From contig JAFSWK010000266.1 of the NCBI GenBank assembly GCA_017444505.1, positions 1 through 21,811 on the forward strand: a stretch of DNA of 21,811 nucleotides. Direction: 5' to 3'. The number at the start of each line of letters is the position of its first letter. The stretch's first letter is position 1. The notes under the pieces are model-generated. The model worked only from the letters and a program-made list of their open reading frames with translations. It was not told the DNA's origin and did no database searches. The translations under genes and the position numbers were made by a program. The stretch is from Rhodocyclaceae bacterium (lineage in GTDB: Bacteria; Pseudomonadota; Gammaproteobacteria; Burkholderiales; Rhodocyclaceae). Positions 1 to 6,913 of this stretch are shown here, piece after piece.

Positions 1-1402
1 ACAACTGTTTGTCTAAATCGTTTAAGGCTTTGCCGACACTTTCGATTTCGCCGTCCGAACACAGCCAGCGGCGTTTGAGTTTGCCGTTTTTGTGGTATTC
101 AAATACAAGACTGCCCGAAGTGTCTTCGTTGGCAATCAGCAGCACTTCGGCTTTGTCGCTGGCTTGGGCAAGTTGTGCGGTGAGTTTGTCTTCGCCGTCA
201 TCAAAAGTTTGCTCAATCGCCCCCAACAGCACAAACCAGCGGCCTTTGGGCGAACGCACGACAAACTGGGTTTGCTCTGCCACTTCCGCTGCATCCATTG
301 CGTCGGATACTTTTTCGCCTTGTGCTGCCGCCAATTCCACGCCAAAGCGGGTTTGCACGAACGACTGCAACGCTGATTTTTTGCCGAAAAACAGGGCGTA
401 CATGTTCTCTGGCATACTCGCCGTTTCTTGATTTTGCGCACTGTCTTTATCTAAAAAAGTGCTTAGTGGCACGCTTTCCCATGTGTTTGGCGCAACCAGT
501 TTTTTCTTTTCTGCCCACAGACGGGTTTCGTCGGTAAGCAAAATTTTGCGTTTCTCGGCACAGGCTAACATGTAGCGGTATTCTGCACGAGTGTATTCTG
601 AATTAAAACTGTCTTTTTCAGGAAATGGAAATTGTTCTACAAATTGCCGAAGTTCATCATAGCGTTTGGCAAGCATTAGGTTGTAGCATTTATCGGAAAC
701 TATGGATAGATAAAATTTATCGATTTCAAATCGCCCTATTTTATTGCAATGCCGAGATTCATAACGCCAAGCGGCATGTTCTAATTCGGCAGGTATTGTG
801 TCTGTTTTTCCACTAACAAAATCTTCAATTTGTTGCATCAATTTCGCATTTTTTTCAATTTCTTGAATTTGTAGATAAATTTCTGGAAAAAACGACAAGT
901 TAATCGGATAGCCTTTGGGCAGAACCGATTTGGTGTAATTGCTTTGCAGATGAGCATATTTTGCAGGCAAGGCAGACGATACACCTGTTTGAAAATCAAT
1001 CAGTGCTAACCAGTAATCATAATCCAGCAATTCCGCCATACAACGCTCTAAATTTGCCTTGATGACTTCAACCGCTTGTGCGCCTTCGTTTTCACGAAAA
1101 CCTTGTAGGTAGGATACCGATGAGACATTGGTCGCTTCCTGCATTGTGCCGTCAGAACACAAACGATGGTGCTGATTTACGGTTGTAAAACTGTCAATAT
1201 CACCTCGTGGAACCCAAATGCTCAAATCCAGACAAAAAGTTTGCTCGTAAGTATCTTCTTTTTCATTAAAACGCTCTGCGTCATTAAACATGACGCTTTG
1301 TGCCACAGGCTTGTCGGGCAAAAATTTCCAGTATTCCTTATGCCCTACATAACGATAGCCCATGCCAAGCAAACATTTGTGAATGGATTTGGGGACATTC
1401 AT
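1..1402 (-). CDS. Unknown large protein, C-terminus beyond left edge
   Basis: An uninterrupted reading frame starts at ATG 1402 and runs off the left edge, giving at least 467 residues with no stop. An AGGA lies about 11 nt upstream of the ATG. I do not recognise the family. The visible protein begins MNVPKSIHKCLLGMGYRY, has no signal peptide or membrane segment, is rich in aromatic and charged residues, and holds a middle part that looks helical (around LQIQEIEKNAKLMQQIEDF). The last ~100 visible residues (FVVRSPKGRWFVLLGAIEQ onward) look like a separate alpha/beta domain. It begins 48 nt after the VapC-type toxin stop on the same strand, so it may be co-transcribed with the toxin-antitoxin pair. 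Base composition is visibly more AT-rich than the housekeeping genes to the right, consistent with acquired DNA. The frame is certain; the function is unknown. Confidence 0.8.
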   Translation of the reverse strand, partial: MNVPKSIHKCLLGMGYRYVGHKEYWKFLPDKPVAQSVMFNDAERFNEKEDTYEQTFCLDLSIWVPRGDIDSFTTVNQHHRLCSDGTMQEATNVSSVSYLQGFRENEGAQAVEVIKANLERCMAELLDYDYWLALIDFQTGVSSALPAKYAHLQSNYTKSVLPKGYPINLSFFPEIYLQIQEIEKNAKLMQQIEDFVSGKTDTIPAELEHAAWRYESRHCNKIGRFEIDKFYLSIVSDKCYNLMLAKRYDELRQFVEQFPFPEKDSFNSEYTRAEYRYMLACAEKRKILLTDETRLWAEKKKLVAPNTWESVPLSTFLDKDSAQNQETASMPENMYALFFGKKSALQSFVQTRFGVELAAAQGEKVSDAMDAAEVAEQTQFVVRSPKGRWFVLLGAIEQTFDDGEDKLTAQLAQASDKAEVLLIANEDTSGSLVFEYHKNGKLKRRWLCSDGEIESVGKALNDLDKQL

Positions 1403-1450
1403 TTGACTGGTTCCTGTGGTTGATGCGGGTTTTAGGGGCGGGGCTGGAAG

Positions 1451-1837
1451 CTATACAAACTCAATCAATTCACTGTATGGCACCAGTTTTTCATCGTGCG
1501 TTAAAAACCGCATCGGCTCGCTTAGTGCCTGGGCGATGAGCAGGCGGTCGAATGGGTCTTTGTGTATGTCGGGCAGGGCTTCGGTTGCGACAATGTGTTC
1601 TACTTTAATGGGCAAAATGCCGGTGCGGAAAGTTTGCAAATATCGCAATAAATCGCTCGATGAAACAGGCATGTCTTTGGGGTGCTTTTTGTGTTTAATC
1701 GCCACTTCCCATACGCTTGCCATGCTGACAAAAACACGGTCGACAGGGGATTGCATCAAATGCAAAACGTGTTCTGGCAGTCTTGCATCATTCGTCAAGC
1801 CCCATAATACAATGTGCGTATCTAATAGATAGTTCAT
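1451..1837 (-). CDS. vapC: VapC-type PIN-domain ribonuclease toxin
   Basis: This 128-residue protein is a PIN-domain toxin, a family of Mg-dependent RNases that cut tRNA, rRNA or mRNA when not held by the antitoxin. The acidic pocket is visible: D6 in LLDTHIVLWGL, E44 in SVWEVAIK, D94 and D97 in KDPFDRLLIAQA, and D115 in THDEKL. The KDPFDRLL segment is typical of the COG3744-like VapC branch. I chose ATG 1837, which overlaps the antitoxin stop (TGATG); a GTG one codon upstream (1840) is possible. The overlap implies translational coupling to the antitoxin gene. All key residues are present, so the toxin is probably active. The RNA target cannot be read from the sequence. Confidence 0.92.
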   Translation of the reverse strand: MNYLLDTHIVLWGLTNDARLPEHVLHLMQSPVDRVFVSMASVWEVAIKHKKHPKDMPVSSSDLLRYLQTFRTGILPIKVEHIVATEALPDIHKDPFDRLLIAQALSEPMRFLTHDEKLVPYSELIEFV

Positions 1838-2073
1838 CACAGCGCCTCAAACATGTCTGCAATTTCATCATTGTGTTTGTCAATGTCGTCAGGCACTTCA
1901 AATTGCCCTTTGGCAATGCCTAACGGAAATTTTTCTTGCTGAACAAACGGCAGAATCTTTGCCACGGGCTTGTTGTTGCGGGCGATGATGATTTCGTCTT
2001 CCTGTCCGCTTTCTACCGCTTCAATCAAGGCAGAAAAGGTTTGCTTGGCTTGAAATATGTTGACTTGCTGCAT
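1837..2073 (-). CDS. Phd/YefM-type antitoxin
   Basis: This 78-residue protein has the Phd/YefM antitoxin layout. The N-terminal DNA-binding part runs from MQQVNIFQAKQTFSALIEAV, the conserved IIIARNNKPVAKILP segment sits near residues 28-42, and an acidic C-terminal tail (DDIDKHNDEIADMFEAL) would wrap the toxin. A good ribosome site (CGGAG) lies about 10 nt upstream of the ATG. It is the first gene of the pair and overlaps vapC by one base within TGATG. Phd-family antitoxins bind operator palindromes at their own promoter, and exactly such a palindrome lies between the -35 and -10 boxes upstream. Confidence 0.92.
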   Translation of the reverse strand: MQQVNIFQAKQTFSALIEAVESGQEDEIIIARNNKPVAKILPFVQQEKFPLGIAKGQFEVPDDIDKHNDEIADMFEAL

Positions 2074-2108
2074 TTTGTTTTCTCCGCTCGTTTGGTATGG
2101 ATAGGGTT

Positions 2109-2143
2109 GGACAAACTATATAGGACAACCTTGTCCAAGTCAA
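2109..2143 (-). promoter_or_regulatory. Toxin-antitoxin promoter with palindromic operator
   Basis: Read on the minus strand, TTGACT (2138-2143) and TATAGT (2115-2120) are separated by exactly 17 bp, a near-consensus sigma-70 promoter. The spacer holds the palindrome GGACAA-GG-TTGTCC (2123-2136), and a further half-site lies just past the -10 at 2109-2114. A repressor bound here would block RNA polymerase, as expected for Phd-type autoregulation. Confidence 0.8.
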
Positions 2144-2205
2144 GCGGGCGCGGGGCGTAACTGTCGTGGCATGTTCTATGCGCTGGTTCGCCTTGCAACC
2201 GTTTT

Positions 2206-2225
2206 GGGCGAATGATTATTCGCCC
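2206..2225. repeat. Hairpin downstream of the ankyrin gene
   Basis: GGGCGAAT (2206-2213) and ATTCGCCC (2218-2225) form a perfect 8-bp stem with a 4-nt loop, 41 nt past the ankyrin stop. On the minus strand the hairpin is followed by AAAAC and not by a T-run, so it is not a typical intrinsic terminator. It may act as an RNA 3'-end stabiliser. The remainder of 2144-2266 shows no gene. Confidence 0.5.
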
Positions 2226-2266
2226 CTGCTGCGCGGCTGTGGCGCATTCATCTGCCTTCGCCCGTC

Positions 2267-3064
2267 CTATTTTTTCGCGCCGTGCTCTTTGAGCAAGGCG
2301 GTAATCAGGTTGCGGCTGGATCGGGGGGCGTGGGCGAGGGCGGTTTTGCCGTCTTTATCCACGGCGTTGACATCGGCGCCGTGTTCAATCAGCAGGCGGG
2401 CGGCGTGGATGGTTTTTTTGTCTTCTCCGCCTGCGGCATCCGATGCGACATACATTAAGGGCGTGGAACCTGCGTCATCTGCGGCATTTACATCCGCGCC
2501 TTTTTCAATGAGCATTCGCACGATTTCGGTCAGACCCAGTCTTGCCGCCTGCATGAGCGGCACTTGTCCGCACCAGCCGGCAAGATTGGGGTCTGCGCCC
2601 CAGTCCAGCAGCATTTGAATCGTTGCCGGGGCGGTGTTGTAGGCGATTTCGGTGAGCGCATTTTTGCGGGAACCTTGCATTTGCATGTTCGGGTCGGCAC
2701 CGTGTTCCAGCAGCAGTTGCACAATTTCGGGATAGCCGAGACGGGCGGCGGAAATCAGCGGCGGCATTTCATCGCCGCAGGTTTGATATGCCTTGACATC
2801 CGCGCCGTGTTCCAGCAAGTAGCGCACATTGGCGATGCGGCCTTGCCAGACGGCCATGGCAAGCGGCGTCCGTCCCTTGGCATTCATCGTATTGACATTT
2901 GCGCCGCGTGCGAGCAAATACGCTACGCAGTCGGTGAGACTGCTTTCCCCCGCTGCGATGCGTAGCGCGTCGTCCATGCGGTCGTTGTTTGCGCCGAGGT
3001 CAAACAACAATTTGAGGATTGCCAAATTGCCCTGGCGGGCGGCGAGCAAAATAGGGGTGTTGCC
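2267..3064 (-). pseudogene. Ankyrin-repeat protein, distal part after in-frame TAA
   Basis: This frame continues the upstream ankyrin gene without a shift: after the TAA at 3065-3067 the next codon starts GNTPILLAARQGNLAILKLLFDLGANND, an ordinary ankyrin repeat. It runs for 265 codons to a TAG at 2267, with about seven more repeats (for example GRTPLAMAVWQGRIANVRYL and GSTPLMYVASDAAGGEDK). The only early start is a TTG (3049-3047) in the middle of a repeat, with no ribosome site, so independent translation is doubtful. The repeats remain well conserved and the frame has no further damage, so the stop is recent, a sequencing error, or sometimes read through. The full gene would encode about 618 residues. 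Confidence 0.75.
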
Positions 3065-4123
3065 TTATTCGTCTTCGGCGGTGAGGTTTGCCCCGCTTTC
3101 TACCAAGGATTTGATTTTGTCCGCTTGCGATTTTTGCACTGCGGTGAAAAGTTGCCGGTCGATTTCTGATTGGGTGTATTTGCGGGTTTGCACGGGGCTT
3201 GCCGATATAGTACCCGTCGCGCCGTGTTCCAGCAAAAAGCGGGCGATTTCGGTGTTGCCCAGTTTATCTGCTACGGCAAGGGCGGTGTAGCCGCTGCTGT
3301 CGCAGGCATCAATTTGCGCGCCGGCGTCAATGAGCATTTTGACCACGGGCAGTAAAGTGCGGTGTGCGGCGGCAAAACGCAAGGCGGTTTCGCCGTATTG
3401 ATTGACGGCACATACATCGGCGCCGTTTGCAATCAGCAATTGAATCTTTTCTTCCGCCCAAATACCGGACTGCGCCGCACACATTAACGCCGTCATGCCA
3501 TCGCCATCTGTGGCATGGACATCCGCGCCCGCATCTATCAGCAGTTGCAGCGTCTCAGCACGAGAATTTTGCGCGGCATAGAGAAAAGCCGTGCCGCCGT
3601 GCGGGTCGGCCAGATGAATGTCTGCACCGGCTTCAATCAATGCGGCGGGCATGGTGCGGGCGTAGTCCTGACCGCGCCCCGTGCCTGCGGCGCAGGCGGC
3701 GATGAGCGGCGTCCAGCCGTCTGTGGTGCGGGCATTGATGTCTGCGCCCAGTTCGCACAACATCTGCACGGCGGCGACATTGCCCCATTTCACCGCGTGC
3801 CACAGCGGGGTTTGCCCGTCCTGGTCGGCAAGGTGAATGTCTGCCTGTTGTTCAATCAGGTAGTTGAAAACGGCAATGTCGTCGTTTTTGACGGCATAGT
3901 GCAGGGCGCTGCGCCTTTTGCGGTCGATGGCGTTGATTTGCGCGCCGTGCGCCAGCAGCGTTTGCACGGCTTGCAGGTGATTTTTATCCGCCGCCAGCAT
4001 CAGGGCGGTTTGCCCGTCTTTATCGGCGGCATGGATATTTGTGCCTTGTTGCAAGAGAGCAAGAAGGCTTGCCGTATCATTTTTTTTGGCGGCGGCGTGA
4101 AGCTGTTTTTCGGTTTTGGTCAT
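3065..4123 (-). CDS. Ankyrin-repeat protein, proximal part
   Basis: This encodes about 352 residues of tandem ankyrin repeats, a 33-residue helix-turn-helix-loop fold used for protein-protein binding. Roughly nine or ten copies are visible through the pattern G-x-TAL-x-x-AA and LL-x-x-GA-D/Q-I-x-A. It has no signal peptide or membrane segment, so the product should be cytoplasmic unless exported by a route that is not visible. I chose ATG 4123 because it overlaps the TusA-like stop as ATGA; a TTG at 4144 would add seven residues. A linker (TGTISASPVQTRKYTQSEIDRQ, with a break in the repeat register) precedes a fresh cap-like repeat. That repeat ends in a TAA placed exactly where a residue before GNTP should be. 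The partner protein is unknown; the operon suggests an envelope or sulfur-related context. Confidence 0.85.
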   Translation of the reverse strand: MTKTEKQLHAAAKKNDTASLLALLQQGTNIHAADKDGQTALMLAADKNHLQAVQTLLAHGAQINAIDRKRRSALHYAVKNDDIAVFNYLIEQQADIHLADQDGQTPLWHAVKWGNVAAVQMLCELGADINARTTDGWTPLIAACAAGTGRGQDYARTMPAALIEAGADIHLADPHGGTAFLYAAQNSRAETLQLLIDAGADVHATDGDGMTALMCAAQSGIWAEEKIQLLIANGADVCAVNQYGETALRFAAAHRTLLPVVKMLIDAGAQIDACDSSGYTALAVADKLGNTEIARFLLEHGATGTISASPVQTRKYTQSEIDRQLFTAVQKSQADKIKSLVESGANLTAEDE

Positions 4124-4407
4124 TGGTGTTTGCGGCGAATCCAATTGTGCAGCAGCACGATGCCGTCGGGCAAGGTTTCTTCTTGCTGGCAGAGCAGTTG
4201 ATGGCCGGTTTGACGGGTGAAGGCGATGAGGTCGTCGCGCACGTCCGCGCGGGCGGTGACTTTGAGGATGCTGGCGGGCGGCATCGCGGCCAGCGTTTTT
4301 TTCGTCCGCAGCAACGGCAAGGGGCAGGAAAGGCTGCGCACGTCGATGAGCTGGTCGTGATGGTCGGGCGGAATGTTGCTGACGGGCGTGTCGTCCGGAG
4401 TGTGCAT
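4120..4407 (-). CDS. TusA-like sulfur-carrier protein
   Basis: This 95-residue protein belongs to the TusA/YeeD/SirA-like fold. TusA proteins carry a persulfide on a conserved cysteine for tRNA thiolation, molybdenum-cofactor synthesis or other sulfur relays. The core begins DVRSLSCPLPLLRTKKTLA, with the CPxP motif at C28 and the basic helix after it. The ~20 residues before the core are an extra flexible N-terminus. ATG 4407 lies 10 nt beyond the bepA stop, and the gene ends in an ATGA overlap with the ankyrin gene, so the three are one transcription unit. moaC lies just across the divergent junction, which makes a link to molybdopterin sulfur chemistry possible but unproven. Whether it is the housekeeping TusA or a paralogue cannot be told. 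Confidence 0.88.
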   Translation of the reverse strand: MHTPDDTPVSNIPPDHHDQLIDVRSLSCPLPLLRTKKTLAAMPPASILKVTARADVRDDLIAFTRQTGHQLLCQQEETLPDGIVLLHNWIRRKHQ

Positions 4408-4417
4408 GGTGCGTGCC

Positions 4418-5872
4418 TCAGTGCGTGTGGCCGCTGCTGCGGCGCATTTCCTGATCGGTCTGTTTGAGTTCGCGCAGGCGGGCGTCGATGGTGGATTGCT
4501 CGTAAAAATCGCCGCCGCCGCTTTTGCGGGCGAGTTCGAGTTGTTCGACGGCTTGCGGCAACGCGCCTTTGAGGGCGTAGACCTCGGCCTGCGCGCGGTG
4601 CATGTCGGCGGGTTTGCCCAGCGCCTCGCTGGCGCGCGCCAGGCGCGTCCAGTAGTTTGCATCTTGCGGCGCACGGCGCACGCCGTCGCGGGCAAGCTCT
4701 GCGGCGCGCTGGGGTTGCCCGTCCTGCAAGAGCGCATCCATGCGCGTGTAGGCCAGCGGGCGGTTTTGCGGTGCACGGGCAAGGGCGGCGTCCACGATGG
4801 CCAGCGCCGCTTGCGGACGTTTGCGCGCCAGCTCGATGCGGGCGGCCAGTTCGTCGAAAAAGGGCGAGGCGGCGGATTCGCGCAGCGGCGCGAGTGCTTC
4901 CCAGGCTTCATCGTTGTGTTTGCCCAGATAGAGCGATTGCGCCAGCCCGTAGCGCAGCGCGGCGTTGTTCGGGTCTTTTTTGAGTTCGGCGCGAAAATAG
5001 GCGGCGGCATCCGAGGGCAGACCCTGACCGGCGCGCAGTTTGGCGCGCGCAAAGCGAAAATCGGCGCTGTCGGCATGTTCGCGGGGCGACATTTGCGCCA
5101 CGCGGTTGGCCATGTCTGCAATGCGCTCTTGCGTCAGCGGGTGCGTGCGCAAATAGGCGGGCAGGTTTTTCGATTCGTACAGGCGCGTGGTTTGTTGCAG
5201 ACGCTCGAAAAAGCTGACCATGCCGCGCACGTCGAAACCGGCGCGTTCCAGAATGGTCAGCCCGATGCGGTCGGCCTCGCGCTCGAAGGCGCGCGAATAG
5301 CCCAGTTCGCTCTGAATGGCGCCGGCTTGCGCCGAGACGATGGCCGCCTGCGTGAGGTCGGGATTGCTGCGCGCGGCCAGTGCTGCGGCGAGCATGGCGG
5401 CGAGCATCATCAGCGTGGTGTCGTTGCGCCGCCCGATGGACTGGGCGATATGGCGCTGGCTGACGTGGGCGATTTCGTGCGAAAGCACGCCCGCCAGTTC
5501 CGATTCGTTGCGCACGGCGTCAATCAGGCCGGTGTGCACACCGATATGACCGCCGGGCAGGGCGAAAGCGTTGATGCTTGCATCGCTGACCACAAAAAAC
5601 TCAAAGGGCGTGCCCGCCTTGTCGCTGCTGGCGACCAGTTTTTCGCCCAGCGATTGCAGCCAGTAATTGATTTCGGCGTCTTCCAGATAGGCGGCATCGG
5701 CGCGGATGCTTTCCATGATGCGCTGACCCAGCCGCGTTTCATCCTGCACGGAAAGGCTGGCCGTACCGACTTCGCCCAGGTCGGGCAAGCTATCGCTGGC
5801 GGCGTGCAGCGGCGGGGCGGCGCACAACAGGCTCAGTGCGGCGCAGGCGGCGAACAACTGCGTTTTTTTCAT
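4418..5872 (-). CDS. bepA: M48 metalloprotease with TPR repeats (BepA/YfgC)
   Basis: This 484-residue protein matches E. coli BepA (YfgC) in length and architecture. BepA is a periplasmic protease/chaperone that helps LptD assemble in the outer membrane and degrades stalled BAM substrates. A signal peptide is clear (MKKTQLFAACAALSLLCA, cleaved near PPLHAA-S). The zinc site is HEIAH at 132-136, with a third ligand in FEREAD (E197-D201). The lid motif NAFALPGGHIGVHTGLI precedes the active site. The C-terminal third carries TPR repeats (for example NAALRYGLAQSLYLGKHNDEAWEAL). It is the first gene of a unit with the TusA-like and ankyrin genes and is divergent from moaC, with only 52 bp between starts, so promoter elements probably reach into coding sequence. 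Confidence 0.93.
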   Translation of the reverse strand: MKKTQLFAACAALSLLCAAPPLHAASDSLPDLGEVGTASLSVQDETRLGQRIMESIRADAAYLEDAEINYWLQSLGEKLVASSDKAGTPFEFFVVSDASINAFALPGGHIGVHTGLIDAVRNESELAGVLSHEIAHVSQRHIAQSIGRRNDTTLMMLAAMLAAALAARSNPDLTQAAIVSAQAGAIQSELGYSRAFEREADRIGLTILERAGFDVRGMVSFFERLQQTTRLYESKNLPAYLRTHPLTQERIADMANRVAQMSPREHADSADFRFARAKLRAGQGLPSDAAAYFRAELKKDPNNAALRYGLAQSLYLGKHNDEAWEALAPLRESAASPFFDELAARIELARKRPQAALAIVDAALARAPQNRPLAYTRMDALLQDGQPQRAAELARDGVRRAPQDANYWTRLARASEALGKPADMHRAQAEVYALKGALPQAVEQLELARKSGGGDFYEQSTIDARLRELKQTDQEMRRSSGHTH

Positions 5873-5899
5873 CGCGGTATCATCCGGAGCTTTGGTTCA

Positions 5900-5913
5900 G
5901 GCGCGAGCGCGCC
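5900..5913. repeat. Short palindrome between bepA and moaC
   Basis: GGCGCG-AG-CGCGCC is a perfect palindrome in the 52-bp space between the divergent bepA and moaC starts, just before the moaC ribosome site. It could be a moaC leader hairpin or an operator, but GC-rich palindromes are common in this sequence. Confidence 0.3.
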
Positions 5914-5924
5914 GGGGGAATGAC

Positions 5925-6419
5925 ATGGAACTGACGCATTTTAACGCCGAAGGTCAGGCGCACATGGTCGATGTCGGCGGCAAGACCGAGACTGCCCGCA
6001 GCGCCACTGCCTGCGGCGTCATCCGCATGAATCCGCAGACCTGCGAGCGCATCCGCGCAGGCACGGCGGACAAGGGCGACGTGCTGGGCATCGCGCGCAT
6101 CGCCGCGATTCAGGCAACGAAGCAGACCGGCGCGCTGATTCCGCTGTGTCACCCGCTGGGGCTGACGCATGTGGCGGTGGAATTTGCCTTTCTGCCGGAA
6201 AATGACGGCGTGCAATGCCGCGTGCGCACGGAATGCTTCGGACGCACGGGCGTGGAAATGGAAGCAATGACCGGCGTGAGCGTGGCGCTGCTCACTATCT
6301 ACGACATGTGCAAAGCCATCGACCGAGGCATGACCATTGAAACCATCCGCCTGCTGGAAAAGAAAGGTGGCAAATCGGGACACTGGCGGCGGGAGGGGGA
6401 GAATGAAGAAACGCGCTGA
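5925..6419 (+). CDS. moaC: Cyclic pyranopterin monophosphate synthase MoaC
   Basis: MoaC acts with MoaA in the first step of molybdenum-cofactor synthesis, turning the GTP-derived cyclo-intermediate into cyclic pyranopterin monophosphate. The 164 residues fit the family length. Conserved blocks are visible: LTHFNAEGQAHMVDVGGK at the N-terminus, LIPLCHPL (residues 71-78), GVEMEAMTGVSVALLTIYDMCKA (109-131) and the catalytic-lysine loop KKGGKSGHW (146-154). I chose ATG 5925, preceded by GGGGGAA; an upstream TTG at 5892 would add eleven residues that do not look like MoaC. The tail RREGENEETR is slightly longer than usual. It is the only molybdenum-cofactor gene here and ends 15 bp from the convergent small unknown gene. 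Confidence 0.96.
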   Translation: MELTHFNAEGQAHMVDVGGKTETARSATACGVIRMNPQTCERIRAGTADKGDVLGIARIAAIQATKQTGALIPLCHPLGLTHVAVEFAFLPENDGVQCRVRTECFGRTGVEMEAMTGVSVALLTIYDMCKAIDRGMTIETIRLLEKKGGKSGHWRREGENEETR

Positions 6420-6434
6420 GGGGGTGCGTTTATT

Positions 6435-6872
6435 TCAAGCGTCTCCGCGCCCAATCTGCTCCCATGCTTCGTGGAATTTTTCCTGTCTGTAATCGCGCGT
6501 TTCCAGCCAGTATTGGCGTTCTCCGCCTTTGTCGCGGTTGGCGACTTTCTTAACCTCCTGTGACGGAAGGACGAAAGCAGAAGGTGTGGTGGCAATTTCA
6601 GTCACGACAACCCAGAAGTCCCCCACAACCTTGTCCAGCGAAGAACCAATACTGGCAGCGGCGTGTTTGCTCAGAGTTCTGACCTTGATTTTGACGAAAC
6701 GCGAGTCATCCTTGTTGCGGGCAATGAAGTCTATGCCTAGCTCATTGTCCGCAGCATCTGTGACATGCCAGCCGAGGGAAGAAAGCCGCTCGCGGCAGTA
6801 ATTCAAACCTTTTTCGCGGACGTCTTTTTTGTCCAGCGAAGTGCTTTTATTGTTGCCTGATGTATTTGCCAT
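6435..6872 (-). CDS. Small unknown protein, restriction-endonuclease-like fold suspected
   Basis: The product is 145 residues starting at ATG 6872, with GGAG nine nt upstream; an ATG at 6893 would add seven residues but has no ribosome site. I do not know a named function. The layout resembles small PD-(D/E)XK-fold proteins: an N-terminal helix with a conserved Trp (RERLSSLGWHVTDA), GIDFIARNKD with a candidate metal ligand D48, a strand FVKIKVRT, and DFWVVVTEI in the core. At the place of the usual E/Q-x-K motif the strand reads K-I-K or K-V-R, so the acidic or Gln position is replaced. It may therefore be catalytically altered or purely nucleic-acid binding. It follows the ADP-ribosylglycohydrolase gene by 41 bp on the same strand. 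The fold call is an inference from pattern only. Confidence 0.75.
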   Translation of the reverse strand: MANTSGNNKSTSLDKKDVREKGLNYCRERLSSLGWHVTDAADNELGIDFIARNKDDSRFVKIKVRTLSKHAAASIGSSLDKVVGDFWVVVTEIATTPSAFVLPSQEVKKVANRDKGGERQYWLETRDYRQEKFHEAWEQIGRGDA

Positions 6873-6891
6873 GATTGATTTCTCCGGCTTC

Positions 6892-6909
6892 ATCCCGCGC
6901 GGGCGGGAT
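6892..6909. repeat. Hairpin between glycohydrolase and small unknown gene
   Basis: ATCCCGC (6892-6898) and GCGGGAT (6903-6909) form a perfect 7-bp stem with a GCGG loop. It sits in the 41-bp space between two minus-strand genes, without a T-run. It could separate the expression of the two genes, but it is short. Confidence 0.4.
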
Positions 6910-6913
6910 TCAT

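Noticed and set aside
3355..3363. AAGTGCGGT, the Pasteurellaceae DNA uptake signal
   Set aside because: I noticed only one copy, and it lies inside the ankyrin coding sequence. A genome using this signal would show many. It is chance.
4373..5923. A 516-codon open frame on the plus strand
   Set aside because: It is antisense to bepA, which has a signal peptide, HEIAH zinc site and TPR repeats. The plus-strand product shows no family features.
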